From NCBI RefSeq assembly GCF_900105125.1, contig NZ_LT629750.1, positions 6,537,001 to 6,601,000 of the forward strand: a DNA stretch of 64,000 nt. Reading direction: 5' to 3'. Within the stretch, counting starts at the first letter, position 1; each line of letters begins with the position of its first letter. A program made the position numbers and the translations under genes. Below the pieces are notes generated by a model, which ran no database searches, was not told the origin of the DNA, and was given only the letters and a program-made list of their open reading frames with translations. This stretch comes from Bradyrhizobium canariense. GTDB lineage: Bacteria; Pseudomonadota; Alphaproteobacteria; Rhizobiales; Xanthobacteraceae. This document shows, one piece after another, positions 26,212-34,895 of this stretch.

Positions 26212-27005
26212 TTCGTTGCGCTCGCCGGGATCGGCTCCATGCCGCTCTTGACGATCGCGGCGCCGGCCGCGGGTGAAGCAAGAAACTTGATCAGCGCCTT
26301 GCCGGCGTCGGGCTCCTTGGAGGTCGTAACGATGCCGGCCGAGAACACCGTGATCTTCTGCAGATCTGCCGGCAGGGGGCCGACAATGTCGACGCCGGGG
26401 ACGGGGAGCATTTCACTGATCTGCTGCAGGCCGATCTCGGCATCGCCGCGCGCCACGACGCCTGCGACCGGCTCGGCCGGAATCTGCCGGGCCTTGCCCT
26501 TCATGTCCTCGACAATGCCAAGGCGCTGGAACATTTCGGTCGAGACATAGACGCCGCTGGCGCTGTCGGAATAGGCGACTGATTTCGCCGCGAGCAGCGC
26601 GTGCTTGACCGCGTCCGCCGAACTGATATCCGGCTTCGGCGCGCCGGATTTCACGGCAATACCGATCGGCGACTTCACGAGATCGACGCGGCTGTCGGCT
26701 GCGACCTTGCCCTGCTTGACGAGATCGCCCAGCGCATAGCCGACCATGATCAGGACATCGGCGGGTTCGCCGCGCTCCAGCCGCACCGGGATCGCGTTCA
26801 CGGTCGTTCCCATTGAAGGTCCGTATGCCGTGATCACCTTGTTGCCGGTGGCGCGTTCGAATTCCGGGACCAGCGCGTTATAGGCTGCCGTCAGTCCGCC
26901 CGAGATCATCACCCGGACTTCCGCCGCATCGGCTGCGCCGGTCAGCCACAGCGTGGCTGCGAAGCCCAACGCGAACGCGCGAACAACGATTAGTCTCGAC
27001 CTCAT
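26208..27005 (-). CDS. ModA-like periplasmic substrate-binding protein
   Basis: This 265-residue protein has a signal peptide (about residues 1-27, ending AADA) followed by a type 2 periplasmic-binding fold related to molybdate-binding ModA: VRVMISGGLTAAYNALVPEFERATG, GEPADVLIM, GDAEIGLQQISE. The ligand is unknown; many relatives bind organic anions rather than molybdate. No transporter subunits adjoin it. Its stop codon lies in the edge of the dispersed repeat at 26110-26211. It is convergent with the other orphan binding protein. Confidence 0.85.
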   Translation of the reverse strand: MRSRLIVVRAFALGFAATLWLTGAADAAEVRVMISGGLTAAYNALVPEFERATGNKVITAYGPSMGTTVNAIPVRLERGEPADVLIMVGYALGDLVKQGKVAADSRVDLVKSPIGIAVKSGAPKPDISSADAVKHALLAAKSVAYSDSASGVYVSTEMFQRLGIVEDMKGKARQIPAEPVAGVVARGDAEIGLQQISEMLPVPGVDIVGPLPADLQKITVFSAGIVTTSKEPDAGKALIKFLASPAAGAAIVKSGMEPIPASATN

Positions 27006-27100
27006 GGCATTCCTCCCTGGGACGACTCTTGATCGGCCGTCCTCGATACCGTTGACGCAATCGTATCCCGCAAATTGAGATTAGCCTAGGGTTCGAACTC

Positions 27101-27547
27101 CTACCGCCGCGATCTGAAAAATTCCCGCAGCAGGGCTGCGGCGACACTTTCACCGACCGCGGAATAGACCTCGGGTACGTGATGGCAGGTCGGGGAGGCG
27201 AAGAAGCGCACGCCGGAATCGATCGCGCCGCCCTTGGGATCGGCCGCACCGTAATAAAGCCGTCGGATCCGCGCGAACGAGATCGCGCCGGCGCACATGG
27301 TGCACGGCTCCAGCGTGACATAGAGATCGCAATCGACCAGCCGCTCGCTGCCCGCCACTTCCGTGGCCTGTCGGATGGCCAGGATTTCGGCGTGCGCGGT
27401 CGGGTCTCGATCGGTCAGGGTGCGGTTCCCGGCGGACGCGATCACCTCGTTATTAAGCACGATCACACACCCGATCGGCACTTCACCGGCTTTTCCGGCC
27501 TTTTCGGCCGCTTTCAGGGCCAAATCCATGAAAGATGATGCGGTCAT
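27101..27547 (-). CDS. tadA: tRNA adenosine(34) deaminase TadA
   Basis: This 148-residue zinc enzyme converts A34 of tRNA-Arg(ACG) to inosine. The cytidine-deaminase fold signature is present: HAE in TAHAEILAI and PCTMCAG, which supply the zinc ligands and catalytic Glu. IGCVIVLNNEVIA and RNRTLTD-like GNRTLTDRDPT also fit. The ATG at 27547 begins MTASSFMDLAL, in line with family starts; the frame continues 33 codons further upstream through a degenerate repeat without support. It is divergent from rluB. Confidence 0.93.
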   Translation of the reverse strand: MTASSFMDLALKAAEKAGKAGEVPIGCVIVLNNEVIASAGNRTLTDRDPTAHAEILAIRQATEVAGSERLVDCDLYVTLEPCTMCAGAISFARIRRLYYGAADPKGGAIDSGVRFFASPTCHHVPEVYSAVGESVAAALLREFFRSRR

Positions 27548-27586
27548 GTCTCGTATTACCTGGATAACTCTGCTACTAAATGTGCC

Positions 27587-27635
27587 TTCAGCAAAAGTGG
27601 ATACCGATTTTGCGAAAGAATGCGGCTCAAACCAG
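27587..27635. repeat. Degenerate fragment of the dispersed repeat family
   Basis: GCAAAAGTGGATACCGATTT followed by TGCGAAAGAATGCGGCTCAA resembles the core GGAAAAGTGGAAACCGGTTT / TCGGAAAAGATCATGCTCAA of the element at 36462-36564, at about two thirds identity and with the same spacing. It lies in the divergent tadA/rluB promoter region. Confidence 0.6.
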
Positions 27636-27686
27636 AGAGTGCGCATTCGTTACTATTTGCCCTACAGCCCTAAGTGAGACCCCTTC

Positions 27687-29882
27687 ATGCCCCGCGATAA
27701 CGACAAAGACAACGCTTCCCCGCGCGGCCGGCGTGATCGGCCCTCGGGCGGCAAGGGCCGTTCCGGCGCCGCAAGGGGTCCGGAGAAGAAGTTCGCCAAG
27801 CGGGGCTTCACGAAAAGGGACGACGGCGACAAGCGCGACGGTGAGCGGCGCCCCTATGTCGGGAAATCCGACGGCGCCAAGTCGTTTGGCAACAAGTCAT
27901 TTGGCAACAAGCCGTATGGCAAGAAGCCCTATTCCGGTTCCGGCAAACCTTACGCCGGCAAGCGTGAAGGTCGACCGCCGCATCGAGAGGACGGCGATGC
28001 TCCGCGCCGCCATGATGGGGACGCTCCGCGTCCTGCCCGTTTCAACAGGGATGACCGGCCCCGCGGCGATCGGCCTTTTGCCGATCGTCCGTCCCGTGGC
28101 GATGGCGAAAAGCGCCCGTATACGCCGCGCGGCGATCGCCCGAATTACAATCGCGATGATCGTGCGCCACGTGGCGAGCGCAGCGAGGGTCGCCCGGCTG
28201 CGCGATTTTCCGACCGGAAATTTGGCGACAAAAAACCTTACGCATCACGAGATGGCGGCGGCGAGAAGCGGCCCTACACGCCGCGCGGCGAAGGTTTTCG
28301 AAAAGAGGGTGACCGGCCCCAGGGCGACCGCCCCTATCGTGCGCGGCCGCCGCGTGATGGCGACCGTCCCCGCGGCGATCGGCCCGAAAGAAAGTTTGGC
28401 GGCGACAGCAAATTCTCTCGCGGTCCACGCAAGGATTTTGGTGATCGCCCCGAACGCGGTGATTCAAAACCCTGGCAGAAGCGCGACGCCAGTTCGCCCG
28501 ATCACGTTGGCCGCAATTCGCGCCCGTCTCGTGATGGCGCAAGAAGTTTCGACAAGCCGAAGTTTGATAGGCCGCGCTTTGACAAACCGCGGGACGATCG
28601 TGGTGGCGAGGAGCGCCCGCGATTTTCGCGCTCACGCGAGGATCGTCCCGCAGGGGATCGTCCATTTCGCGAGCGGCCCAAATTCGACCGCGCCGGTGGA
28701 AGACATGAAGGCCGCACGGATTGGCAGGAGCATCCGCGCAGCGAACGCGATGCCGACCGGCCGCGCCGCGACAACGAGGATGACAGCAAGGTTTTCGTCA
28801 AACGCCCGGCCTTCGGCGGTCGTGGCGCTTATCGCGAACGTACGCCTGATGAGCGCGGTCAGGCGCGTCCGCCGCGCGAAAAGAAGTCTGGCGAGCGCAT
28901 CGCCAAGGTGGTGTCGCGAGCAGGGCTGGCCTCGCGCCGCGACGCCGAAGAATGGATCGTACAGGGCCGCGTCACCGTCAACGGTCGCGTGATCAATTCG
29001 CCGGCGCTCGATGTCACCGCCAATGATGTCGTTGCGGTTGACGGCAAGCCATTACCGCCGCGCGAGCGCACGCGGTTGTTCATGTATCACAAGCCGCGCG
29101 GCCTGATGACCACCCATGCCGACCCCGAAGGTCGGCCGACGGTGTTCGACAATCTGCCCGAAGGCCTGCCGCGGCTGATCAGCATCGGCCGGCTCGATTT
29201 CAACACCGAGGGCCTGTTGCTGCTGACCAATGACGGCGGCCTGGCGCGCGCGCTCGAATTGCCCGAAACCGGTTGGCTTCGGCGCTATCGCGTGCGGGCC
29301 CACGGCGAGGTCACGCAGGCGCAACTCGATGAACTCAAGAAGGGCGTCGAGGTTGATGGTATCAAATACGGTTCGATCGATGCGACGCTGGAGCGCGACC
29401 AGGGCGCCAATGTCTGGCTGGTGTTTGCGATCCGCGAAGGCAAGAACCGTGAAGTCCGCAACGTGATGGCGCATCTCGGTCTTGAAGTGAACCGCCTGAT
29501 CCGCGTGTCCTATGGTCCGTTCCAATTGGCCGAACTTGCCGAGGGCGAGGTCGAGGAGGTCAAGACCCGGGTGCTGCGCGACCAGCTCGGCGAGAAGATC
29601 GCCGCGCTGGCAGGCGCGGATTTCAACCGGCCGATGCCGGGCGAGGCTGACACCAAACCCGCGAATGAAGAGAGCGATGCGCCGCGCGGCAAAAAGCCGT
29701 TCAAGCCGGCTGGCAAAAGCGGCCTGATCGCCGACCGCAAGGGCCGCCGGGTGCTGGTGCAACGCACCGGCAGCGAGGAAGCACGCGCGCGCAATGAAGC
29801 CGAGGCCAGTGGCTACGGCCCGCCGCGCCGTCCGCAGCGCGGTTATCACGGCAAGCGCGATCTGAAGCCGCGGGACGAGTAA
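27687..29882 (+). CDS. rluB: 23S rRNA pseudouridine synthase RluB-type with long disordered N-terminus
   Basis: This 731-residue protein modifies uridine in 23S rRNA (the U2605 type). Residues 1-400 are a low-complexity Arg/Asp/Gly/Pro-rich region with repeats such as RPRGDRP and EKRPYTPRG. An S4 RNA-binding domain follows (about 402-460; ERIAKVVSRAGLASRRDAEEWI), then the catalytic domain with D504 in GRLDFNTEGLLLL. A basic tail closes the protein. The normal bacterial enzyme is near 250-300 residues; the long N-terminal extension is known in alphaproteobacteria. The start at 27687 is the first ATG of the frame. A 470-codon frame overlapping the low-complexity part is an artefact. Confidence 0.93.
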   Translation: MPRDNDKDNASPRGRRDRPSGGKGRSGAARGPEKKFAKRGFTKRDDGDKRDGERRPYVGKSDGAKSFGNKSFGNKPYGKKPYSGSGKPYAGKREGRPPHREDGDAPRRHDGDAPRPARFNRDDRPRGDRPFADRPSRGDGEKRPYTPRGDRPNYNRDDRAPRGERSEGRPAARFSDRKFGDKKPYASRDGGGEKRPYTPRGEGFRKEGDRPQGDRPYRARPPRDGDRPRGDRPERKFGGDSKFSRGPRKDFGDRPERGDSKPWQKRDASSPDHVGRNSRPSRDGARSFDKPKFDRPRFDKPRDDRGGEERPRFSRSREDRPAGDRPFRERPKFDRAGGRHEGRTDWQEHPRSERDADRPRRDNEDDSKVFVKRPAFGGRGAYRERTPDERGQARPPREKKSGERIAKVVSRAGLASRRDAEEWIVQGRVTVNGRVINSPALDVTANDVVAVDGKPLPPRERTRLFMYHKPRGLMTTHADPEGRPTVFDNLPEGLPRLISIGRLDFNTEGLLLLTNDGGLARALELPETGWLRRYRVRAHGEVTQAQLDELKKGVEVDGIKYGSIDATLERDQGANVWLVFAIREGKNREVRNVMAHLGLEVNRLIRVSYGPFQLAELAEGEVEEVKTRVLRDQLGEKIAALAGADFNRPMPGEADTKPANEESDAPRGKKPFKPAGKSGLIADRKGRRVLVQRTGSEEARARNEAEASGYGPPRRPQRGYHGKRDLKPRDE

Positions 29883-29932
29883 GCCGGCTACATGAACTTC
29901 GTGTCTCTTCCATTTATGGCGTTCGCACGGGT

Positions 29933-30049
29933 GCCCTCTCCGTTCCCTCCCCCCTTGCGGGGGAGGGGCAGGGTGGGGGGTGCCCCGCGCGAGGTCTTTG
30001 GGTGTGGCACCCCCACCCCTAACCCCTCCCCACAAGGGGGAGGGGAACG
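29933..30049. repeat. Large C/G-rich inverted repeat (dispersed palindromic element)
   Basis: The left arm contains CCCTCCCCCCTTGCGGGGGA then GGGGCAGGGTGGGGGG. The right arm contains CCCCCACCCCTAACCCCTCC then CCACAAGGGGGAGGGG. Each arm is itself a small hairpin, and the two arms pair with each other. The element fills the gap between rluB and rsmD. Such palindromes are common between genes in Bradyrhizobium and other alphaproteobacteria. Confidence 0.85.
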
Positions 30050-30064
30050 CAGCGGCGTATTCTG

Positions 30065-30616
30065 ATGCGCGTCGTCGGTGGGCGATTGAGAGGGCGTAAT
30101 CTGGCGTCGCCGTCGTCGCGCGACATTCGCCCTACTGCGGATCGGTTGCGCGAGTCGGTGTTCAACATCCTCATCCACGCCTATGATGATCCGATTACCG
30201 ACGCCCGGGTGCTCGACCTGTTCGCCGGCACCGGCGCGCTCGGGATCGAAGCGGTTTCGCGCGGCGCGCGATTCACGTTGTTCGTCGATAACGGAGCGGA
30301 AGCGCGCGCGCTGCTGCGCAACAATGTCGAAGCGCTCGGTCTGGGCGGCGTGACAAAAGTGTTCCGCCGCGATGCCACCGATCTTGGCCCCGCGCATCCG
30401 GTCGAGCCGTTCTCACTGGTGTTTCTCGATCCGCCCTATCGCATGAAGCTCGCCGAGAAGGCGCTGGCCTCGTTGCGCGACGGCGGTTGGCTGTCACCCG
30501 CCGCGCTGCTAGTGGTTGAGGAGGCCAAGGCGGCGGAGTTTGTCGCGCCAGAAGGTTTCGAAGAACTGGAGCGCCGCGCCTATGACGACACGGAGTTTGT
30601 GTTTTTGCGAGCGTAA
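30065..30616 (+). CDS. rsmD: 16S rRNA (guanine966-N2)-methyltransferase RsmD
   Basis: This 183-residue SAM-dependent methyltransferase modifies G966 of 16S rRNA. It begins MRVVGGRLRGRNLASP and shows RPTADRLRESVFNIL, the SAM motif VLDLFAGTGALGIEA, and the catalytic DPPY in LVFLDPPYRM. Length is typical. It follows rluB on the same strand, separated by a palindromic repeat, so two rRNA modification genes are adjacent. Confidence 0.96.
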   Translation: MRVVGGRLRGRNLASPSSRDIRPTADRLRESVFNILIHAYDDPITDARVLDLFAGTGALGIEAVSRGARFTLFVDNGAEARALLRNNVEALGLGGVTKVFRRDATDLGPAHPVEPFSLVFLDPPYRMKLAEKALASLRDGGWLSPAALLVVEEAKAAEFVAPEGFEELERRAYDDTEFVFLRA

Positions 30617-30640
30617 TTCATGGCAATCCATTCGTACGTC

Positions 30641-30742
30641 CGTCATTCCGGACGGCGCGAAGCGGCGATCCGGAATCTCGAGATTCTCCGATGTGCAATT
30701 GCACATCGTAGTTCGATGCTTCCGCATCGCCCCGGAATGACG
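30641..30742. repeat. Palindromic dispersed repeat between rsmD and mutL
   Basis: The ends CGTCATTCCGG and CCGGAATGACG are exact complements. GCGAAGCGGCGATCCGG and GATGTGCAATTGCACATC give inner stems. The 102-base element separates two convergent genes and could act as a bidirectional terminator. Elements with these end words are frequent in Bradyrhizobium, from memory. Confidence 0.85.
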
Positions 30743-30776
30743 AACATACTAATCGTCACGACAGGCTCACCTCGCC

Positions 30777-32588
30777 CTACCGCCGCCCGAACAGCTTCTC
30801 GATATCCGCGAGTTTCAGTTCCACATAGGTCGGGCGGCCGTGATTGCACTGGCCGGAATTTGGCGTGTCTTCCATCTCTCGGAGCAACGCATTCATCTCC
30901 TCCGGCTTGAGGCGGCGGCCGGCGCGTACCGAGCCATGGCAGGCCATGGTGGCCGCGACATGCATCAGCTTGCGTTCCAGCGGCAACGCCTCGTCCCATT
31001 CCGCCATGTGCTCGGCGAGATCGCGCAGCAGCGATCCCGCATTGGCCTTGCCGAGCAGCGACGGCGTCTCGCGCACAGCGATCGCGCCGGGGCCGAAGGA
31101 TTCGATCGCCAATCCGAACGAGGCCAGTTCCTCGGCGCGATCGACGAGCCTCTCGACCGTCGCTTCGTCCAACTCGACGATCTCCGGAATCAGCAGGATT
31201 TGCCGCTGCACGCCGTTCTTCGCCAGCGATGCCTTGAGCTTTTCATAGACGATGCGCTCATGGGCGGCGTGCTGATCCACGACGACAAGACCGTCGCGGG
31301 TTTGTGAGACGATGTAGGTCTCGTGAATTTGTGTCCGCGCCGCGCCCAGTGGGCGGTCGAGCAGATCGGCTGACGGCGCCTGCTCGAAACGAACGTCGGC
31401 TGTGGGCGTGCCGACGTCGAACGCGGCCTGTCCGGGCTCGGCAAAGGCTGTCGCGATCGCGGCCTCAAACGCTGGCTGCGGGTTGACCGGATAGGCCGGC
31501 GAGCGTCGCCAGTCCCAATTGGTCGAGCGTGGCGCGAATGAAGGACGGAACGACGAGATCGCCGCGCCGTCGACATTGGCCGCGGTGCGCTTGCCTTCGC
31601 GGGCGAGACCTTCTTTCAGGGCGTGCACGATTAATGCGCGGACCAGGCCCGCGTTGCGGAACCGGACCTCGGTCTTGGCCGGATGCACATTGGCGTCGAC
31701 CTCCTGCGGATCCAGCGTGACGAACAGCGCCACCACCGGATGGCGGTCGCGCGGCAGATAGTCGGAATAGGCTGCGCGCACTGCGCCCAGGATCAGCTTG
31801 TCGCGCACCGGGCGGCCGTTGACGAACAGATATTGCCCGAGCGCGTTGGCGCGGGTCAGCGATGGCGCCGCGGCAAAGCCTTCGACGACCACGCCGTCGC
31901 GCTCGGCCCGTACTTCGATTGCGCTGGAGCGAAAATCCGCGCCCAGGATATCGCCAAGCCGCGTGAGCCGGCCGGGGGCGCCCGGCAGCGCGGCGGCCCA
32001 GGTGACGGGCGCGCGCTCTTCGCCGGCGAGCGTAAAGGCAATGTCGGGCCGCGCCATGGCAAGGCGGCGGACCACTTCGCGGATCGCTTCGGCTTCGGTG
32101 CGATCGGTCTTGAGGAATTTCAGCCGCGCCGGCGTGGCGTAAAACAGGTCGCTGACTTCGACGCGTGTGCCGTGAGAAAGCGCTGCCGGCATGATGCCGG
32201 ATTTTTCGCCGGCTTCGACCGACAGCGACCAGGCATGTGGCTCGGTGGCATGGCGCGTGGTGATGCCAAGCTTTGCCACCGCGCCGATCGAAGGCAGCGC
32301 CTCGCCGCGAAACCCCAGCGTGCGGATTCGCAGCAGGTCCTCATCGTCGAGTTTGGAGGTGGCGTGGCGATCCACGGCCAGCGCCAGATCGCTGTGGGTC
32401 ATGCCGCTGCCATCGTCGGTGATACCGATCCGCCGCCGGCCGCCGCCATCGGTGAAGATGTCGATCCGGCTGGCGCCGGCGTCGATGGCGTTTTCCACCA
32501 GTTCCTTGACCACGCTGGCCGGACGTTCGACGACTTCGCCGGCTGCGATGCGGTTGACGACCTGTTCGGGGAGTTGGCGGACCGGCAT
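30777..32588 (-). CDS. mutL: DNA mismatch repair protein MutL
   Basis: This 603-residue protein links mismatch recognition by MutS to strand removal. The N-terminal GHKL ATPase domain has IAAGEVVERPASVVKELVENAIDAGA, DDGSGM and TLGFRGEALPSI. The C-terminal dimer domain carries the endonuclease motif DQHAAHERIVYE, ACHGSVRAG and CNHGRP, so this is the nicking type found outside the MutH-using enterobacteria. The start at 32588 is the family start MPVRQLPEQVVNRIAAGE. No mutS is nearby. Confidence 0.97.
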   Translation of the reverse strand: MPVRQLPEQVVNRIAAGEVVERPASVVKELVENAIDAGASRIDIFTDGGGRRRIGITDDGSGMTHSDLALAVDRHATSKLDDEDLLRIRTLGFRGEALPSIGAVAKLGITTRHATEPHAWSLSVEAGEKSGIMPAALSHGTRVEVSDLFYATPARLKFLKTDRTEAEAIREVVRRLAMARPDIAFTLAGEERAPVTWAAALPGAPGRLTRLGDILGADFRSSAIEVRAERDGVVVEGFAAAPSLTRANALGQYLFVNGRPVRDKLILGAVRAAYSDYLPRDRHPVVALFVTLDPQEVDANVHPAKTEVRFRNAGLVRALIVHALKEGLAREGKRTAANVDGAAISSFRPSFAPRSTNWDWRRSPAYPVNPQPAFEAAIATAFAEPGQAAFDVGTPTADVRFEQAPSADLLDRPLGAARTQIHETYIVSQTRDGLVVVDQHAAHERIVYEKLKASLAKNGVQRQILLIPEIVELDEATVERLVDRAEELASFGLAIESFGPGAIAVRETPSLLGKANAGSLLRDLAEHMAEWDEALPLERKLMHVAATMACHGSVRAGRRLKPEEMNALLREMEDTPNSGQCNHGRPTYVELKLADIEKLFGRR

Positions 32589-32665
32589 GGGTTTTGGGCG
32601 ACTCGTGGGAGGAGTTCGCCAATCTAGGAGCTTTTGCCCGGTGAGGGGAGGGTGGGGCCATCAAA

Positions 32666-32732
32666 CCCAAGGGTTTCTTGGTCCCAAGGGTTTCTTGGCC
32701 CCAATGGTTTCTCGGTCCAAGAGTTTCTCGGC
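32666..32732. repeat. Tandem repeat, four copies of a 17-base unit
   Basis: The unit CCCAAGGGTTTCTTGGT occurs at 32666-32682, again with one change at 32683-32699, with more changes at 32700-32716 and as a 16-base copy to 32732. Each unit is itself a near-palindrome (CCCAAGG/TTTCTTGG). It lies upstream of mutL, in the 287-base gap between the divergent mutL and RHH genes. Confidence 0.9.
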
Positions 32733-32875
32733 CTGTTCCCATCGGGAGAGGCGCCGCTCCCGGTTGCACGATATGCCGATTGGTGCCGCGCGTCGGGCAA
32801 TGACAGGAACATTGTGACCCGTGCCAACCGGGTATATCGTTTAGAAAAGCTATAAAAAGATCGGGAGGATATCCT

Positions 32876-33193
32876 ATGTGCCAGCTGTTCGCTCATCAGC
32901 CGCAACGGGACTATGAATCACAGACCAGATCGCTTCGGATCGATGGCCATTGCACGTCCATCCGGCTGGAGATGGCTTTCTGGGATACGCTTGAAGAAAT
33001 CGCGAGCAAGGAAGACATGAGTCTCGCGAAATTCCTGACGCGCCTTTACAGCGAGGTGCTGGATCATTGCGGCGAAGTGCATAATTTTGCTTCGCTGCTG
33101 CGCTGTTCGTGCCTGATCTATCGGTCGAAGGTCGTTGCCGTGATGCCCGATTTTCTTGAGGGCGCCGCACCGAGACTGGTCGCAGCCGAATAG
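32876..33193 (+). CDS. Ribbon-helix-helix domain protein
   Basis: This 105-residue protein contains a central ribbon-helix-helix-like segment (about residues 18-65): RSLRIDGHCTSIRLEMAFWD, then LEEIASKEDMSLAKFLTRLY. This is the pattern of the RHH_4 family of putative DNA-binding proteins common in alphaproteobacteria. The targets are unknown. The ATG at 32876 has a GGGAGGA ribosome site. It is divergent from mutL and shares the tandem-repeat region upstream. The C-terminal third, with several Cys, is not recognised. Confidence 0.75.
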   Translation: MCQLFAHQPQRDYESQTRSLRIDGHCTSIRLEMAFWDTLEEIASKEDMSLAKFLTRLYSEVLDHCGEVHNFASLLRCSCLIYRSKVVAVMPDFLEGAAPRLVAAE

Positions 33194-33292
33194 GCGCGGC
33201 CCGCCCGAGCTGGCCTCGCCTCCCCGGATTCAAACGTTGTCGGTCAGGACGTGCCGCGTGGCGCATCCTGACTTGAGCATCGGCAAAAGATT

Positions 33293-34861
33293 CTAGATTT
33301 CCTTCCGCTGCATTGCGCCCGCGATATGATCCGCCTGCCGGATAGCGAGCGAAACGATGGTCAGTGTCGGATTGCAGGCCGCGCTGCTGGTGAACTGGCT
33401 ACCGTCGGAGACGAACAGATTCTTGACGTCGTGAGTCTGCCCGAATTTGTTGACAACGCCGTCTTTTGCCTTCGCGCTCATGCGGTTGGTTCCCAGATTA
33501 TGGGTGCTGGGATAAGGCGGCGTCGGGAAGGTGGCCGTTGCGCCGATCGCCTCGTACACCGCTGAGCCCTGCTTGTAGGCGTGGTCACGCATCGCGACAT
33601 CGTTGGGATGATCGTCGTAATGCACGCTCGCAACCGGCAAGCCGTAGGTGTCCTTGGCCGTCGGGTCGAGCGTGACGCGATTGGTTTCCTGCGGCAGATC
33701 TTCCCCAACCAGCCACATGCCGGCCATCTGGGGATATTGTTCCATCGCGCTGGTGAAACTGCGGCCCCATGCGCCCGGATTGAGAAACGCCGCCATGAAG
33801 GGCAAGCCAAGCGACAGCGTCTCCATCTCGTAGCCGCCCATGAAGCCGCGCGACGGATCGTGCCGTGCCTCATCGCGGATGATGCCGGCCATGGTGGTGC
33901 CGCGATACATGTGCACCGACTTGTCGAACACCGCATAGACGCTGCCGGTCATGTGACGCATGTAATTGCGGCCGACCTGTCCTGAGCTGTTGGCGAGGCC
34001 GTCGGGGAACGTATTGGACGCACTGTTGAGGAGCAGGCGAGGGCTTTCGATCGAATTGCCGGCGACGGCAACGATCCGCGCCTTTTGACGCTGCGTCTTT
34101 CCGGCTTCATCCGCATAGACGATTCCGGTCACCTTTCCCGACCCATCGTGCTCGATCTTGAGCGCCATGCTGTTGGGACGCACTTCAAGATTTCCGGTCG
34201 CTTCGCCTTTGGGGATTTCGGTGTAGAGCGTTGACCATTTCGCGCCGGATTTGCAGCCCTGGAAACAGAAACCGATCTGCTGACAGGAGCCGCGGCCGTC
34301 GCGTGGCTCGCTGTTGATCGCCATCCGGCCGGTGTGGACTTCCTTGTAGCCGACCTTCTTGGCGCCGGCTTCGAGCACCTTGAAATTATTGTTGCCGGGC
34401 AATCCGGGGATGCCGTTGGTGCGGGTCACCCCCATCTTGTTTTCGGCCTTGGCGTACCAGGGCTCCATCTCGGCCAGCGAGATCGGCCAGTCGAGCACGT
34501 TGGCGCCCGGCACATTGCCGTAGGTGCTGCGGATCCTGAATTCGTGCTCGTCGAACCGCAGTGATGCGCCGGCCCAGTGGACGGTCGAACCGCCCACCGA
34601 CTTGACGATCCATGCCGGCAGGTTCGGGAAGTCCTTGGCGACACGCCAGTTGCCGGATGTCGTTCGCATGTCCTTCCACGCCAGTTGCGTGAAACTGTCC
34701 CATTCGTTGTTGATGAAGTCCTGGATCTCGTTGCGTGCGCCGGCCTCGAGGATCACGACCTTGATGCCTTTCTGGGCCAGTTCGTTTCCCAGCGTTCCGC
34801 CGCCTGCACCGGAACCCACTATTACGACGACGCCGTCGTCATTCAGATCGAATTTCGCCAT
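33293..34861 (-). CDS. GMC family FAD-dependent dehydrogenase (large subunit)
   Basis: This 522-residue flavoprotein belongs to the glucose-methanol-choline oxidoreductases, close to gluconate/sorbitol/alcohol dehydrogenase large subunits. The FAD motif VVIVGSGAGGGTLGNELA is near residue 11. GGSTVHWAGASLRF, a Cys-containing SCQQIGFCFQGCK segment and the C-terminal HNLGTNRM and CNPTLTIVSLAIRQADHI are visible. It has no signal peptide of its own. The gene upstream encodes a Tat-exported small subunit, so it is probably carried out with that partner. The ATG at 34861 has a GGGAG site; the longer frame upstream lacks family similarity. The substrate is unknown. Confidence 0.92.
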   Translation of the reverse strand: MAKFDLNDDGVVVIVGSGAGGGTLGNELAQKGIKVVILEAGARNEIQDFINNEWDSFTQLAWKDMRTTSGNWRVAKDFPNLPAWIVKSVGGSTVHWAGASLRFDEHEFRIRSTYGNVPGANVLDWPISLAEMEPWYAKAENKMGVTRTNGIPGLPGNNNFKVLEAGAKKVGYKEVHTGRMAINSEPRDGRGSCQQIGFCFQGCKSGAKWSTLYTEIPKGEATGNLEVRPNSMALKIEHDGSGKVTGIVYADEAGKTQRQKARIVAVAGNSIESPRLLLNSASNTFPDGLANSSGQVGRNYMRHMTGSVYAVFDKSVHMYRGTTMAGIIRDEARHDPSRGFMGGYEMETLSLGLPFMAAFLNPGAWGRSFTSAMEQYPQMAGMWLVGEDLPQETNRVTLDPTAKDTYGLPVASVHYDDHPNDVAMRDHAYKQGSAVYEAIGATATFPTPPYPSTHNLGTNRMSAKAKDGVVNKFGQTHDVKNLFVSDGSQFTSSAACNPTLTIVSLAIRQADHIAGAMQRKEI

Positions 34862-34895
34862 GACATGTTCTCCCAACCAGGTTTGCTCGAAGCCT

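Noticed and set aside
27580..28992. A 470-codon plus-strand frame overlapping rluB
   Set aside because: It is an out-of-frame reading of the Arg/Gly/Asp-rich repeats, with no start signal and no family features; rluB explains the sequence.
32666..32732. CRISPR-like array
   Set aside because: The 17-base units are directly tandem with no spacers and no cas genes are present.
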